Part shown: positions 9,631 through 24,499 of the stretch, one piece after another | Position numbering within the stretch: the first letter of the stretch is position 1 | How the letters are laid out: each line of letters begins with the position of its first letter | DNA from: Oxyruncus cristatus | Lineage: Eukaryota > Chordata > Aves > Passeriformes > Cotingidae | DNA length: 64,000 bases | Assembly (NCBI GenBank): GCA_013399855.1 | Contig: VXAY01000172.1 | Span: 4,597,957-4,661,956 of the forward strand | Reading direction: 5' to 3' | Notes under the pieces: generated by a model | Told to the model about the DNA's origin: nothing | The model's database searches: none | Seen by the model: the letters and a program-made list of their open reading frames with translations, nothing else | Program-made: the position numbers and the translations under genes

Positions 9631-12600
9631 AGAGTAGAGACTGAATAAACCAGTTCCTATGTTCCTGCTTTGCAAAGATGCTGCTTGACATAAAGTCACA
9701 ATGTAAGATGATTGTAGGGCAACCGGCTGCCTTACAAGAGCCCTCCCTGTTTCTCCAGGTTGGAGGAAGCAGCCACACTGCTGATGGCGGCATGAGCAAG
9801 CAGCCTAGACCCTCCCTGGTGCCAAAGCCTTGCCTTGAACCAGTGGGGAGAGGTTGGGAGGAACACGGCTGTTCGAGAATCCCAGCAGGCTCTGACCGGG
9901 CTGCGAGGACTGGGGCTGACCTGCCACCACACCAGACCACAGTCCAGCAGAGAGACACGTGGGGGGTGCAGAGTGATGGACATCAGCCACGGCCAGAAGG
10001 GGCCACTGGCATCACAGTTTGCAGCTTTAGGCAGTTTACCCCAAACAGCACCTGACACAGACCTGTCACTGCTCAGGCAAAGAGAGCTTCAGCACAAATT
10101 CTGATCTAGGCAGGAAGGTGATACTGTCATGGTATTACTTTGAACAGGAGTAACATGTTCCAGTAGGAGACTGTGCAGATTTGTGTGATCAGAGGACTAA
10201 GGAAGAAAGGAGTTCAGCTGACCAGCCGTGTATTTAATCTCATTTTTAGTTGTGCTTTTGCATGAGCTATATAGATCTCAAGAAGGGGAGTGCAGAAATT
10301 CAGTTGCCTTCATGTGGTAGAAAGAGCTGAAGTCAATTTCTCTGTTTCAGTAAGTCATATTAAGTTGTTAAATGCTAACACTTCCAATTGTTTAATATTT
10401 AAACATTTGTTAAGCTATCAGACTCAGAAACAAATTTTAAAGAAATATTAATTTCTTTTTTTAAATATTAAAAGTTAGATCATAAATATTTAAATAGTTA
10501 TTTCCTCACAACAATGAGTTAGTCTTTTAGATAAATATAGCACAGCATTTGAATGACCATTATGAATATTAAATCTGAAGATGCCACAAGTACAGATTAT
10601 AAACATACTTTTCTGATAAATGATTCCTTTTTCTGTTAAACAGGGCAAACACTAGCAAGATTAATAATGCAAAAAAGTATAATTCTTTGTTAGGAATTCC
10701 CAGCCATCACTGCCAAAAAAGCATAAGCTCAAATGCAAATAGCAATCACCTCGAACAGATTATATATAAAAAAGCTCTGGCTGCCGTGGGACATTTAGAG
10801 ATATCTTTTGTCATAAGAAACATGGAAAGCATGTGGGCTATAAAGCAAAAACATATGTATATTGTCAATAGCAGCACCTGTTCAATTACAGTTTATTTCG
10901 GCATGGAGAATTTTGTTCAGCCCCTAGATGGCAATACTATCAAACACTTTTTTGTAACATGAGTACTTAATGATTAACAACGTGCATTCAGTCATCCAAC
11001 ATACTCAAGGCAGCCATTAAAAAAATAACAAACCTGATTTCATTATAGATTCTTTTAATAAACATTTATGGCTTAGATCCTTGAAAGTGGAAGCGTTCAA
11101 ACTGCCATAGCCAAAAAACCTACACGGCCGACTGCAAAATTATGAACTGCAGGTAAAAGAACAGTGCTCAAATCGAGGCTCATGCTTAGCATAAAAATCT
11201 GGCCTTAGAAATTATGTTGGCACAAAACATGATTAAAATTAGCTTTACAATTGGATGTAGTCTGTATTAATAGTTTTTATGAGGACAGTTATCTATTAGG
11301 TTTTCAAAACAGAACTTTTAAAAGCCTGAAATTTACATTCCATGGTTGGGGGGTGGGGATGGGAGGAAACATTAAATTACTGCTCCTGAACTGCTACACA
11401 GAGGCTCTCTGAAGGTACAAACACATTACTACAAACATCAGACAAAAGACAATGGCTCTGTTTTCTAATGAGCTGCATCATCAGGGTGAGTTTTTGTGAC
11501 AGCAATGCTACAAAACACTAGACTTCTGTTTTTAAACAGAAAATTGGCATATTTTTCATCACCCTCTACCATTTTTCCACTAAACCACAAGATTTAATTA
11601 TTTACAATCCTCACTACAGTTTGAAATGAAACAAGGATGGAGGGATTTCCTTGCCTGCAGTTCATCATGTTCTCTGGAGACTGCTAAACCATTCCTTCCA
11701 GGGATGACTTTTATCCCTGGCTCCTACAGATACTTCTTGAAGAGCAAACGGTTTACATGCATTTTTGTTTTGTTTGGTTTTGAAGTAAGCTCAGGGGATG
11801 TACTCCCAGAGTATAGAGCCCCGCTTTCTCCCCCTGCACTGCTGCCATTGCCAGTTGTGAATCTGCTCAGCTCAAAGGCTGATGCTGAAAAGAGGGTGGA
11901 TGGCAGACTCAGTGATTCATTTTAAGAATCACTTTATGTCCTCCCATGACATTTTCAGCCTAGAAATACTGTCCTGCTGGAATGGTCAAATATAAATTGC
12001 AAAATACACCTTGCAAGGGACAGCACTGTAACTTTGGCTTCAGCGGATGACACAGCCTTAAACAGGCACAGGAACAAAATCATTGCCTTGGATATTCTCC
12101 CAGTCTTTCTCTGCATAGCCATAAACTGATATACCCCAGGTTTACACATGCTAACAGTCCAGATTTCATTCACCATTGAAAGCAAACCAACAAAATAAAA
12201 TTTTAATGCAAACATTAAGATGTTCGTAGACTGACTGACCATGAAATCCAATGGACTACAAGCCCATGTCCTCCTTTCTCTTTCTCCTATTGCGAAGCAT
12301 TCCCACTCCATCACTCATTAAATTAAGAATACTTCAGCAAACATTTAAGTGTGTACACTCTCACATCCCTCCTATACAGCCCAGTCTTTCCATGTAAACA
12401 CTACGGGAAGGGACACCTGAGACAGGCTGTGACAAGCCACTGCGACTTGATCCCGCCTTGTGGCCCAGAGACCAGCCTTTGACACGGCCCTTGCTATGGC
12501 AGTCTGGTTCCCTTCCCTGGAACAGCTCTGGCAGCACTACCACTACTCCAGACAGGACCCCACCTTTGGACTTGCCGTGTAAAATGCTTCACACGCTGCC

Positions 12601-15600
12601 AGTGGCAGCACAAGCTGTTAAGAGCAATTCCACTCTTCTAACTGTAAATTAGGATAAAAGTTATTTAAAATAAAACCTTGTTTTAACATATTTTTGAGAA
12701 CATAAAATGAGAGAACATGAATCATGAATAATGTATCCGTCGAGATTTGCTTCAGATTGCCTTTTTTGTTTGTTTATTTTTTAATTCATGAGCACAGAAG
12801 TCACTTAAAGTTTGGAAACAAATTAGCATAGTCTTTCATGCCATTCAAAGGCAGTGGCATCCATAATGCAAGGTGCCTGCCTTCCTTGCTACCTCTTGGT
12901 CCTCCTCCCAGGCACAGGCAAGGCTGTGCAGCCTTCAAGGGTCTGATGATTTTACACTGCCTACTGTGATTGCTTTTGACTACTTGAAGTGCCCCTAAGG
13001 TGGCAACAGGGTCAAGAGGTCTTTGTAGGTTGAAAATGATCAAAAATTAGCATTGATCTGTAGCTGTCAATAATACTCTGCACGGGTGGACTCCCTGCAC
13101 AAATGTTTAAACTGCATACAACTACACAACCTAGTCATCTTTGAATCTATCGATCTGATGAAGCAGCATTTTCCAGTGGTGTCACTCTGGGCTTTTCCTC
13201 TTTTTTCAAGGCAGGCCAGCTTAACGCAGTTGTCTAGGTCTCAGGGCATGAGTTCAAAACGTGACAGATTCATCAGAAGATCTCTGGACCACTGAAGAGC
13301 TGCCCAATAGGCAGCTTGAGTATCTGTCCTTTCTTCAGGGGTAATCATCAAAGCTCAGCGAGTCACCACCAGTCATGTTAAGGTTAGGCTCGGGTTTCTT
13401 CTCTCTCCCTGTCTGCCCTTTGTACTGTAATCTCCATTTGGCAGGTATCTTCAATATCTGATTAAAAAGCTAGCTCATTCTTTCTGCAAGTCCCTAGCTA
13501 AACCCAGTGGCATCAGTCACTACCATTCTGCTAATTGCATAGTGGGATCCAAACCGGTTCTTGCATAACCCACAGACATAAACAATGGGAGGAAATCCTG
13601 TATAACATTCCCTTGTCTACAGAAACAGAGATGGTGAACTTTCCCCGGACAAGGGTGAAGAAAGCTATGGTTTGCTGACAGTCAGAATGGCAATCGGACT
13701 ATCCTCCGATGCCAATTTTCAAATTCTCCATGAAGGAAGTCAAACAGATTCCTGCACAAGTGAGAGAAGGGAGGGGGAATGCTTGGGATTTCATTAAGAT
13801 ACTCAGTGTATCCTCACCCTTGCTGTTACCCTCCTATCCAGTTCCTAATCCTATCCAGTCTAATCCAGACTCTTTGCCATTTCTGCAAAGCACTGGGAGC
13901 ACTTCTACCTTGACTCTGATGTTCATTCTCATTTCCCAAACCATTGTTAGCCCCTTCACTTCACAATGCACTGAGTTCATATTCGCATGCAAACACTGAC
14001 TTGTCTTTTGGTTGCCTTCCTTCTCAGGCTTGTATCATGCACACTGTGTCTTTTCCATTCAAAAAATCTACTCTGTTCCTAAAGCCTTATGCTCAGATTC
14101 ACAAGGATATAACTTATGGATACACAAGTAATCTATGAGTCTCCTCCTGTAGCAGTGTGGACTGGAATATAAATTAGTCCCATGGTAGTACTGAAAAATC
14201 TCAAAGGTTAGTCAAATAGAAACCAACATGTTATTCATTTTACCAGAAATTATCTTGCCTACAGGTAACCAAAATTTCCACTTTTACCAGAAACTGATGT
14301 TGCACTATTTATTTTCCTCACAATTGTATTTAAAAAAAAATACGTTTTTTCATTCAATTTTTTGTAAATTTCACTCCTAAAATTTTACATTTCAAGATCT
14401 TGGCATTTCATTTTATAATTTTAAAATTGCCTTCAACACCTATTTTTAATTTTAAAGAATTATTTTATTATTTCATATTACTCAACAGGCTTTCAATAGT
14501 AGCAAAATGTACCATACTGGTGATAATTTTTATGGTAAATAGAAACCAAAAGAAATTATAAAAGAGAACTAGACAAATATTTAAATAAAATTTTTAAGTT
14601 TGAAAACCACGTATTTCCTTATTAAACCCAAAATAATTTTTAAACCTTTTTGCCCAGGGGATATTTGTCCAAATTGTCTTTGGTTGAGATGAAAGGACAC
14701 TCTTCCTTTCCCAGCCCCAATGTGGATCGATGCAGCCTTTTCTTCTACAGTGGCTAGGAAATGACATTCAGAAATTCATTACATTTGAGTTTGCTTTTTT
14801 ATACATAAATTTAGGAAAATTTATTTTAAAAATGCATTAGAATAGATTCGGCCCGCAAGGTAAAGCACATAAAATGGCTTCTTATTAAAACATAAGCTTT
14901 GATTATGTCATCATAAATTCTGTTTCCCTGAGATTCCTGGCAAACATAAGACTTTCTTTTTTTTAACTTTAAGAACGTTCTTGCAATTTATTTTTAACGC
15001 AAATAGTAGTTTTGCCATCACACCAGAGAACACGACTTCTCTCTGTGACTCCGTGTTCTTGTCCTTTCCTAACAGTACCATGCCATCAGCTTTTTTTAAT
15101 AAAAACCCTAATTTGCACTCCCTGTTTCACTTAGCACATAACTGAATCATTTCCTATGCGAATAGTCATATGTGGGCTTGTGGACTATACTAGGGAAAAA
15201 CCCTTAAAAACAGCAGTAATTGAAGTTCAGAATATTCTGCAAACAACAATTAATACCTGTTATAGAAACACTACATTGCAATTCATTTTCCTCCTTCCTG
15301 GCAGAGCATGTAAAGAACTGTGAATTGCACGTAGCTGAATCTGTCTCATGGAGTTGCTGCCTATTTTCACAGTAGACAGTTTTCTTTCCTGGCACACCTG
15401 GGACCTGCTGCAGTCTCACCAGGCATCTGAATCCCCAGCTTTGACTTGAAAGTGAAGCACCACAAAGAAAACCAGGATGCATCGCACAGTAAAATGAAAT
15501 CAAATAAAACCAAGTTGGCCTTTGAGTAGCAGTACATCTTAAAACAGCAACGACGTTGCACTTTTGCTGGCAAAACCTTAAAGAAACCACTTTTGGCAAA

Positions 15601-15621
15601 GTCAATTGCTATTTAATTAAT

Positions 15622-15795
15622 ATTCTCTCTTTTCCCTTTTCTCTTTTCTTTTCTCTTTTCTTTTCTTTTCTTTTCTTTTCTTTTCTTTTCTTTTCTTTTC
15701 TTTTCTTTTCTTTTTCCTTTTTCTTTTTTCCTTAATTTCTTTTTTCTTTTTTCTTTTCTTCTTTCTTTGCTTTTTCATCTTCTCTCTTCTGTTTT
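15622..15795. repeat. (CTTTT)n microsatellite, homopyrimidine tract
   Basis: A pure CTTTT array of about 60 bases at roughly 15655-15715 sits inside about 170 bases of nearly pure C/T sequence. On the minus strand it reads as GAAAA repeats and gives a false Lys/Arg/Glu-rich reading frame. Tracts of this kind are often length-polymorphic. Confidence 0.95.
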
Positions 15796-18700
15796 CTTTC
15801 ACAATTATTTGTTTAAATTCATCAAACATCACTGCATGCCACCTTCTCAAAAATGTATTTGCATCTGTATTTGTCTAATTTCTACCAAGAAACACTGAAA
15901 TCCAAAAAAAGAATGTTTCTGTATGACTAAATAAATCAAATAAACCAAAATATCAATGACATGACATTCCACTATAGACACCATCTAGAGGACAATGTCA
16001 ACATGTTTTCCTAACATTAATATTTTATCTCTAACAACACTCACAAGACCTACTGTATAATAAACCATAGATTTGCACCTGATTTCTTTTCTTTTCCCCC
16101 GTATTTTTTCATTTTAAACCATGTTTTTTGTTCCTCACAATGAGAAAGTGAGGTAGAAGGGACAAAGAAGCTCATTCTATGAACTATATAGTGATGGGAC
16201 TGTTGTCCACAAACTTTGGGTTTAGTCAGTTCAAATCTGACATCCCTATTTAACCTGAACAATACTTTTTGCTTTCAATAATCATTTTGGATATAAACAA
16301 CTAGACTAAGTTTTTCTTCAAAATACGACAGGCAGAATCTGCAGAAAAAAAATTAATACTATTTGAGACACAATAAAGCATAATATAAACTAATCGCACT
16401 GAAAAACAATTATGTGTTACTGTTAGAAAAATGCACGTATCTTTAGCTGAGTGGGGCATACTTTGTGAAGAGTGGTGGGAGAGAGAGAACAGAGCAGCTA
16501 CATCAGCAGAGACTTCACGGTGTATAAAATCTAGCATGGTACTAAAGCAACGTCAAACCCATCAGAACTGAGCTGGGAGGTTTTTGTGACATTCCAAATT
16601 CACACACCACATAATGCAGAATCTGCATAATCTCATCAAGGTAGTGCAGAACTTGCAATCCGTTGAGCCTGTCTTGGTCACAAGGGGAATTGGAAAGAAG
16701 CATCTTTCAGGTGGAGTTTTGTAATCTGGGATGGAAACATCTTCAGGGAAGGTAGAAAGCTAGGAAAGTCAAGCACACAAAGTCTGGTTGGGTTTTGCAT
16801 CTCTTTGTTACAACTGAACATCTGAAGTCCAAGAATATGTTTAAAGTAAGTACCACATGTAGTGCTCCTGCTGAGCAACGACTTTCCATCCACTATTCCT
16901 CAACATCTAGGAGCGGAGTGTCTCTCATGGATTTATTCTATGATGTCTGTAGGCATGGCAAAAGAAAGCAAAAACACTGCTGCTGTAAAACAGCAGCTAG
17001 AGCCTAAGGGCTCAAACCTGCAAATGGTAGGGGGTACATCCTTAATATGGAGCATTAGGGGGTTAATGTTATATTTTTTCCTAATGCCGTAAACCGTATT
17101 TTCCATTTGATATTTTGGCTGATGGCCAGAATCAAGTTAGATACTTTTGTCAAACAAACAAAATCTGGACGGCTACATCTTCTTACTCTCAAATATTTTT
17201 TTTTTTCCCCAGTAATGTCCAGAGTGGCAGGAGATTTATAAACCAATGTAATGAAACTGTGGATGTTTTTGTTATCCATAAAAACTGATAATTTATGTCC
17301 CTCAACTTCTCAGCTCAAGGTATCTTATGGCACTCAGTTTTGCTTTCTTGCAAAAAGAACGTGCCCTTTTAATTATCAAATGTTTTGGCTTTTAGTTTCA
17401 TTTGAAGTTTTGTTTTCAAGAATTTGCATTGCCCCTCTGTTACATTTGTGAGTTCAAATATCTGTGCCATAAGATACCTTCTTCATCTCCCTTCAAATTA
17501 ATTAAAGTATGATATTGTGAAGAAAAGTGACTCTGAACACGGTAAAACTTCTCCCATCTGATCTTAAAATGACCTGGGCACAGCATCTGAAAGTTTTTAC
17601 GTTCTGTAAAATTTGAAAAAGAGAGTTTGGGTGTGGTTTTGGTGAAAGGAAAACAGAGAGGAAAAACCCTTTGCTGTTCCCCTATAAAAGCAATTATTTT
17701 CAATTTTTGCCTTTGCACAGCTCAAAAGCCGAAATGCAGAAAGAGAAATGTAAAAAGAATAAAGACAGTTTCAAGAAAATCTTTAAGGAGACTTGTACAA
17801 GGACAATCTAAATCTTAACATAGATTACAGGTGAACTCCCACATCCGTTTCCTTGAATGTCAGTTGTGCTCCACAAAATTAAGACTTCGCAGTTATATGT
17901 GACTTTTCATCATAGGATCTCACATCATGTTACAAACATTAATTAATTAAGTCTCAGGATATCCGCCTGTGTTACTGTGTACAGCTTCAGGAAACTCTAG
18001 TTATTTTTTTAGATCCCATTTTACACGGTTACAATAGATGTGTCATATTATTGTTAAATGCAAGCTTAGTTTATTCCCTTTTCTCAATCATTCTGAGTCC
18101 TTGTTTCTCTCACCCAACACATGCAAAAAGAGCAGTTCTAACTGCTGCTAAGTAGAGGAAGATAGCACAGCCTCCAGGCAATTCACAGCTTTAAATCCCC
18201 GCTTTCTGCCAACACAACGGAAAATAAAAGCAACATTTTAAAGGAGACTAAAAGGTTTTTCCTTCCTACTGTTTTATTCCTTTTTCTTTCCTCTGTACTG
18301 AACAGTCCTAGCTTTTCATTCAAACTTTGACTGCTATGTATGTAATCACTTCTGAGAGACATTCAATGGTAAGCATAAACAATTTACTTGGAGCTACGTT
18401 ATAAAGGCCAAAGTTTAATCTCAGTACGTGGCTGAACTTAAAATGTCACCTTTAAAATGAACCAGGTATTTTAAGAAATGATGGGCCAAAAAAGTACAAG
18501 CCTTTGCCTCACAAAAGACTTTTCTTCACCAGGTTTTCCATTGCTTCCCTCAGTGCTTTACACTTCCCATATGAAGGTATCTGCTTTCCAAGCAGAGACT
18601 GGCTGAAAGTAAAGGAAAGTATGCAGGTAGCTGTTTGGAAAAGGTGCAGTCCAATTAGGCCAGTCCATGCCAGGAAAAAGGGATTTGCTCCACACCTATT

Positions 18701-21700
18701 AGCAGAAGGCCAGAAGCACATAACTGCTCATGCAGGGAGGGATGCCTTTGCTTTTTTCCGTAGCGGGAGGGAAGTTCAGCCTGTTTTCTGACTATTAGCA
18801 GGGATATTGATCAGACATATATTTAGGCGCACACTTTGGGGACATATTCCCCAGTAAAGCACAGCTTCCCATCAAAATACTGACAGGCTGAGCAGACATC
18901 CGACACCTTCCTTCCAGAAATTAATGGGATGTTCCCCCACATTTGGAGCAGGAGACTGTTACAGGAGATCTCTGCCCCTTCTGGCCATACAAGTTAGTGG
19001 AAAGCCTCAATGAGTAGCCTGCAAAGCCCCTTTGTCACATGATGGTAAAAGGAACAAAAATCTTGTTTTCCCACTGCAGCTGCTATGGACTGGACTGTTG
19101 ATGAAAATATTGAGGTCCAATAAGGAATAAGTTATATATCGCTGTGTCCTTTAGCAGCCACACGAAGGCTTGGAATCAATTCCACAGAGAAAATGCTTGT
19201 AAAGAAGACATGAAAGAGTGGCAACAGCATTTGGTGGAGTCACTGGGAGAGAAGCTGCTTTCAGGTTTAATGTCTTGAAACCAAGTAAGCCCAAGTGAAC
19301 ACAGATGGATGAACATCCAGATCCTCCTAGGATCACATGGCTACAATTCCCTCTAGTTTAAGCCTCTTAGGATGCCCCATTGGGAAGAAACTCACCTTGA
19401 CACAGCATATGAAGCTGCGTCTGCAGACTGCCCATTCCCATTTTCTATGCTGTCAGATGAACACTAGATTCATATACATAAACAGAGAAGCAGACAGCTA
19501 TATCTCCTGCAGTGTGAACAAGAAAGCAGCTAGCTAGCTTCACTTAGAAACGTTAATGCATAAATAAAAGAGAGTCTTTAATCACGTCTTTTCATACAGT
19601 CACACATTAATTAGTCCCTCCTAGTGTGGGTTGGGCTTCTCACTGCAAAGCTCCTGGCAAAAAAAAAAAGTCTGAGCTGCTTATGGCACCAGCAAGGTGC
19701 AGTAGTTAGGAGAAGAGATGAAATATGTAAATACTGAAATATTACTTGAAAACTGAAGCATAACAGGTTTAGTTCAGATTAGGTATTTTCCTTGGATATT
19801 TAAGTTACTTAGGGAATTAAAATAGATCACAAAAGCTTAGTACAGAACAAATTGTGCTGATTTCTGAACTGAAAATGTCTTTACAGCACACTATTGACTC
19901 CAGCATATTAAGTTGTAAATCCACTAGTTTCACTGTTTCATCTATTGATTAGCTGCATGTATGCATGTTATAAATGAGCAATCCAAAGAGAAATTAGTAC
20001 AATTTAGTCATTTTGGGACAGGCTTGTAAATGCATTCAAGTGCTCAAATATGAGGATAGGGCACTATGGGAAACAGTCACAATGTTCTCCTACATTCTGA
20101 CACAAATCTTGTGTAGCTAGTGTCCTCAGTTACTCTCTACACTCTGCACTGAGGGTAGGAGGTCCTTCCAAAGGGAAAGTCAGATTTTTTATGCTTAACC
20201 TCTGTTTTAAATAGCCTGCCAGAGAAGTCTCTCTCTCAACACAGATTAGACTAGCCTACATTTTCCATCTAAGGTAAGATTTTAGAATTCAGACCTGTGC
20301 TTTTTCCTTAAATTCACTTAAGACTCAAATAGCAATAAAGTCAGTGACAACCTTTTTGACCAGCACACAGCATCAGGCCATACAGGTCTGCTCTTTATTT
20401 TTTCTTAAGGTGAAACAGAAAAACAATTCATAGCTTCAGAAGTTTAACTGCAGTGATTTCAAAACACTTCAAAATCAATGTAAGATTCCTTTTGATTTTT
20501 CAAGGATACTGGATTAAGGTCTTCACAAGCAGAAAACCAAAACTACATGGTGAATGTAGATGGCACCCAACCAGACCAGGGATTTGCCTTAGCTAATCTG
20601 AAGCAAGTATCTGTTTAGTTAACCCTAAAACAAACATCCTTGACTCCTAATTTCTATGCACAGGTGAACATGTTGGAGATGATCTTCAGTCTGAGACGAT
20701 GTTACTCAAATCAGTGTGGTTTAAAATTTTCATTAATACCCTCAAACCAAATATCAATACAAGGTGTTTTTAACAAAGCAATTCAGGGTGTTGTGATGCT
20801 TCTATGCAGGACAGGAAGAGAAAAAAACACAGTATGCTGAAGAGCTGCAAATTTTTTCTAAGAAATGTTCTATTTTGAAAGCCACATGTTCTCAACTCTG
20901 TCCTCAAAGGCAGTACTATATTTGACATCACGACAACTAGAGCTCAAACTATTTTGTTTCCTGGTGGAAAAGGTGATGTTTTCTTTCCCATTTGCTCTCA
21001 GGGTCTCTATTCAGTCTTTTTAGGCCAGGACTTTCCAGTAACATTAAGCACAGCACTTAAATATGTCACTGTCTTAAGCTACAACTATAGTATAAATCTC
21101 ATGATCTATTGGTACACCATGGGTCTAGCATTTCTAGCATAGACTAGCATTAGAGAAAATCTAAATTATCATCTGTCTTGAACCCCTGAAGAGAAAACAA
21201 TAAAAAATAATTTTATTATACCATAATGACAAGAATAATACTTCATCTGGGAGAAGATGTCTTCAGACTTCTCATTAATTCTTTTTTAAAGCCTGTTGAA
21301 ATATAAGAGCTCTGCAAAGTTTCATTCATTTTGTTTGTGTAGAGTAAAGTTTTCTTTACAGGAAAAATACAGAAAATTTATCACTGCAAGGAGTCCACTT
21401 CCCTCACTCTCTTGTCACATTAAATCTCCATTTGCAATTCCGATTTTGTGGGACAATTGTAAACCTGGTGCCTTTATTTTGCAGTCACGAGAGAAGCATC
21501 TCCACACTGCATGGATTATTTGTCTCAGACTGGGAACTTTCCTCTGGATGGGAAAAAAAAAATTATTGATGCATTCAAACCTGCAGGAAGTGGACTTAGG
21601 AAAATACTTGGAGCAAAATTCAGAACCAAAAATTCAGAACCAAAACAAGTCATGATTTTCAATATGCCCTGGTAGGTTAACTAGATACTGGGGCCTCTGT

Positions 21701-24499
21701 ACATCTTCCTGTTGTGAATATACTACTCCTCAGAGTCCTTTTGGCAGACAACACACACTCCAGGGGTCTCACTGAGATGGACCAAATCCCAACAGTAACA
21801 TCATCTCTATCTTAGGGTGGTGTGGCACAGAACTGTTTAGGAGATATATGTCCTACATCAAGAAGGAAGGTGGAGCAGCCATAGATTAGGTCAAAAAAGA
21901 CACCCACAGTTGTAAAGTCAAAGAGCTTGAGGATATTGCGCTGCAAGTCCAGCTGCTGGTTTTGCACCAGCCATGGGTTACCTTAGGTGAACATGTAAGT
22001 GGTTGGTTGTCTCCTAAGGCTTTGCCTGCATAACTACACAGCCTCAATAATACAAGACCTTTAAAGGACGTTGCCTGACTGAAGCAGTGTCCTGCCTGTT
22101 GTAAGGACTGCAGGACCTTCAGAATATCTGGAAATAGAAACAAGTTCCTAACAGAAATCTGAAAAACACAGAAGTCATTTTCTACTAGACCCTCAGGATG
22201 GGAGTTCCTGCTTCCCATATCACTCCTCATGGTCTCTAGATGTGCTCCTAGAAAGGAAGGCTTGTGAAGGGGAAAGAAGGGAGGAAGAAACAGTTTCCAC
22301 AGTTTTGGTGGTGACAGTAAAGCAACCTGAAGGTGCCAGAGATGTAACAGATAATATTTGATATCCTAAAAGCTGTAACGTGGCACCTACTAATAAGATG
22401 AGAAACATTTCTCTGAATCTAGTAGCAACTTTGGCAGGGGTTCTTGAAGTAAGCCCTCTACTTCATGGGTAGAAACTTTCTCTCCATGCTCGTAGTTCTT
22501 CTTGGCACTCATAAGCAGTTCAATAAGCATATCTTTTCCAAGTATTCTGGCCTGTCAGATGCTGATGGAGGGACATCTGTACCTCTTTCTGTAAAGACTG
22601 AAAAGATTTTCTTCAATGAATGCTAAAGAAACAGACTTAAAAATACAATACAGTTTTTGCAGTTGAACAATAAAATCCATCCACTAGGGGTGCTTGTGAG
22701 TAGAGTACAATAAACTTGGATGCTCCAGATCCCATTTGTCATGCATTTCTCTGACTTTGGTCAGATAAAAGGCTCAAGGTACCAAGAGAAATACTTGTAG
22801 TTTATAAGAGGATAAACTCATAAATTGGACTTTGTTTCCTCCTAATACAGGTTATACACATGTAAACTACTCCCACGCATCGTAGATAGGAAGTTCTCAG
22901 ACTACCATCCTCACAAGGGTCTACTATTTTCTGCCTTCTGTTCCTTTGGAAACAAACCAACCAACCACGGATTACTTATGTTTTGATGTTTTCATTTGTG
23001 ATTGTACCGGTACTGAGAAGCAAGAAGGACAAAAAGAAAGACTGTTGTGAACTTTATTGAATCTGATTAACTGTCTGGTCTGGGCTCAATTTAAATTTGT
23101 CAAAAGTCCCCTGTCATCTTTTCCCTGCTCCACACAAAAATGAGACCTTCACACGATTCAGAAACTGTGCTAGGTCTGAAGACAAAGACATGAGCTGCCT
23201 GTCAGTTTATTCACCAACCAGCAAACCCAGACAGCTAACTCGCAATCTCCTTTCCCTTTGTCTGTTCGACATTGCTCAGTTGTGCTTTCAACATTGTCAA
23301 AGCACATTTCAGTGCACGGGAAGATCCAGCAGGAACTGGCTGCCCTTGCAAAGGTGTGGAACTTTCTGCCTTCAGAGGGGCATGGGAGGGGAAGCAGCAG
23401 CTCCACCTGCACAGCAGACCCAGAGCAACGTGGGCAAAGGGAGGGAGGGCCGGCAGTGGTGGGGCTCAGGACCCCTTGGTTTCCAGCAGCCACTTCTACA
23501 AAGCTGGTACAGAACACTCCAAGTGCACATCCCCTGAGCCAGTGGTGTGCACCCAGTCAGCCAGACCCCAAGCTGGGAACACGGTCACGCTAGGTTATTT
23601 TACCAAAAGGGTTGGCATGTATGAACTATTAAAATCTGCACATGTTTTAAAGTAGAAGTGGTCAAACTCAGTATTCCAAAAAGCATTTTTTATAAACTTC
23701 TGTTATTTTCCCTATTTGTGTGGTCATCTCAGAGCTTTCCCTTTGCAAACTTAATAGCTGGATGACTGTTTTTGAAATGAAATCTCATTGGCTAATTATT
23801 CACTGCATTTAACTACAATTTAATTTCCACATTGTATGATGAATCACCAGAATCAGTCAGTAATGCACCTGCTGACTGGATAACTACTTTCATTTTGTTT
23901 TACATAACAAATAAGTTACAGCTATTTTTAATAAACACGTTTTTAAGATTTTAAACTCTGTTAGTAGAATTTTACAGAGGTTTTGAGCTTTGAAACTATT
24001 TTAATACTCTGCAATTCTCCCGAAAGTCTGAAAATGAGAAAGTCCTACTATGATCCAAAAGAATAAAAAGAACGCTGCACTTTGAAAAGAGTGCCACACT
24101 TAGGATTTCTTTTTCATACCCAGTTAACTTTATATACAGCTACAGTATAATGTGATGGTAAATTTATACCCCTCCATTGTCACCTGTTCAAAATGCATCA
24201 CAATATTCAGGGTTTTATTTTCTGTTTTTAAATCCCTATCGGAGCCTGTGTGATAACTGGAATAAACAAGCAGCCACGTTTTCCCATACTGGAAAAGTTC
24301 CAAAAGGGAAAGGGCTCTTGACATTACAGTGCTAAAGGAGTTTTCAAGACACTTTCTATTTCCATACTTGTTCTTTTGTATGCTAGGTTGCCTGCCATTA
24401 TGTTTATGTAATTCTGACAGTGTTCTTAATGACACACTAACAGATTGTAAAACACGCTGCTGGCATTTACTTGTTTTTTATATTTTTAAAACAATGTCC

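Noticed and set aside
9497..10104. Overlapping frames of 89-153 codons that could be a nested gene
   Set aside because: No recognised domain, no splice or promoter support, and frames are open on both strands because of local GC content.
15617..15850. Lys/Arg/Glu-rich 77-codon frame on the minus strand
   Set aside because: It is the translation of the CTTTT microsatellite; no domain and no gene context.
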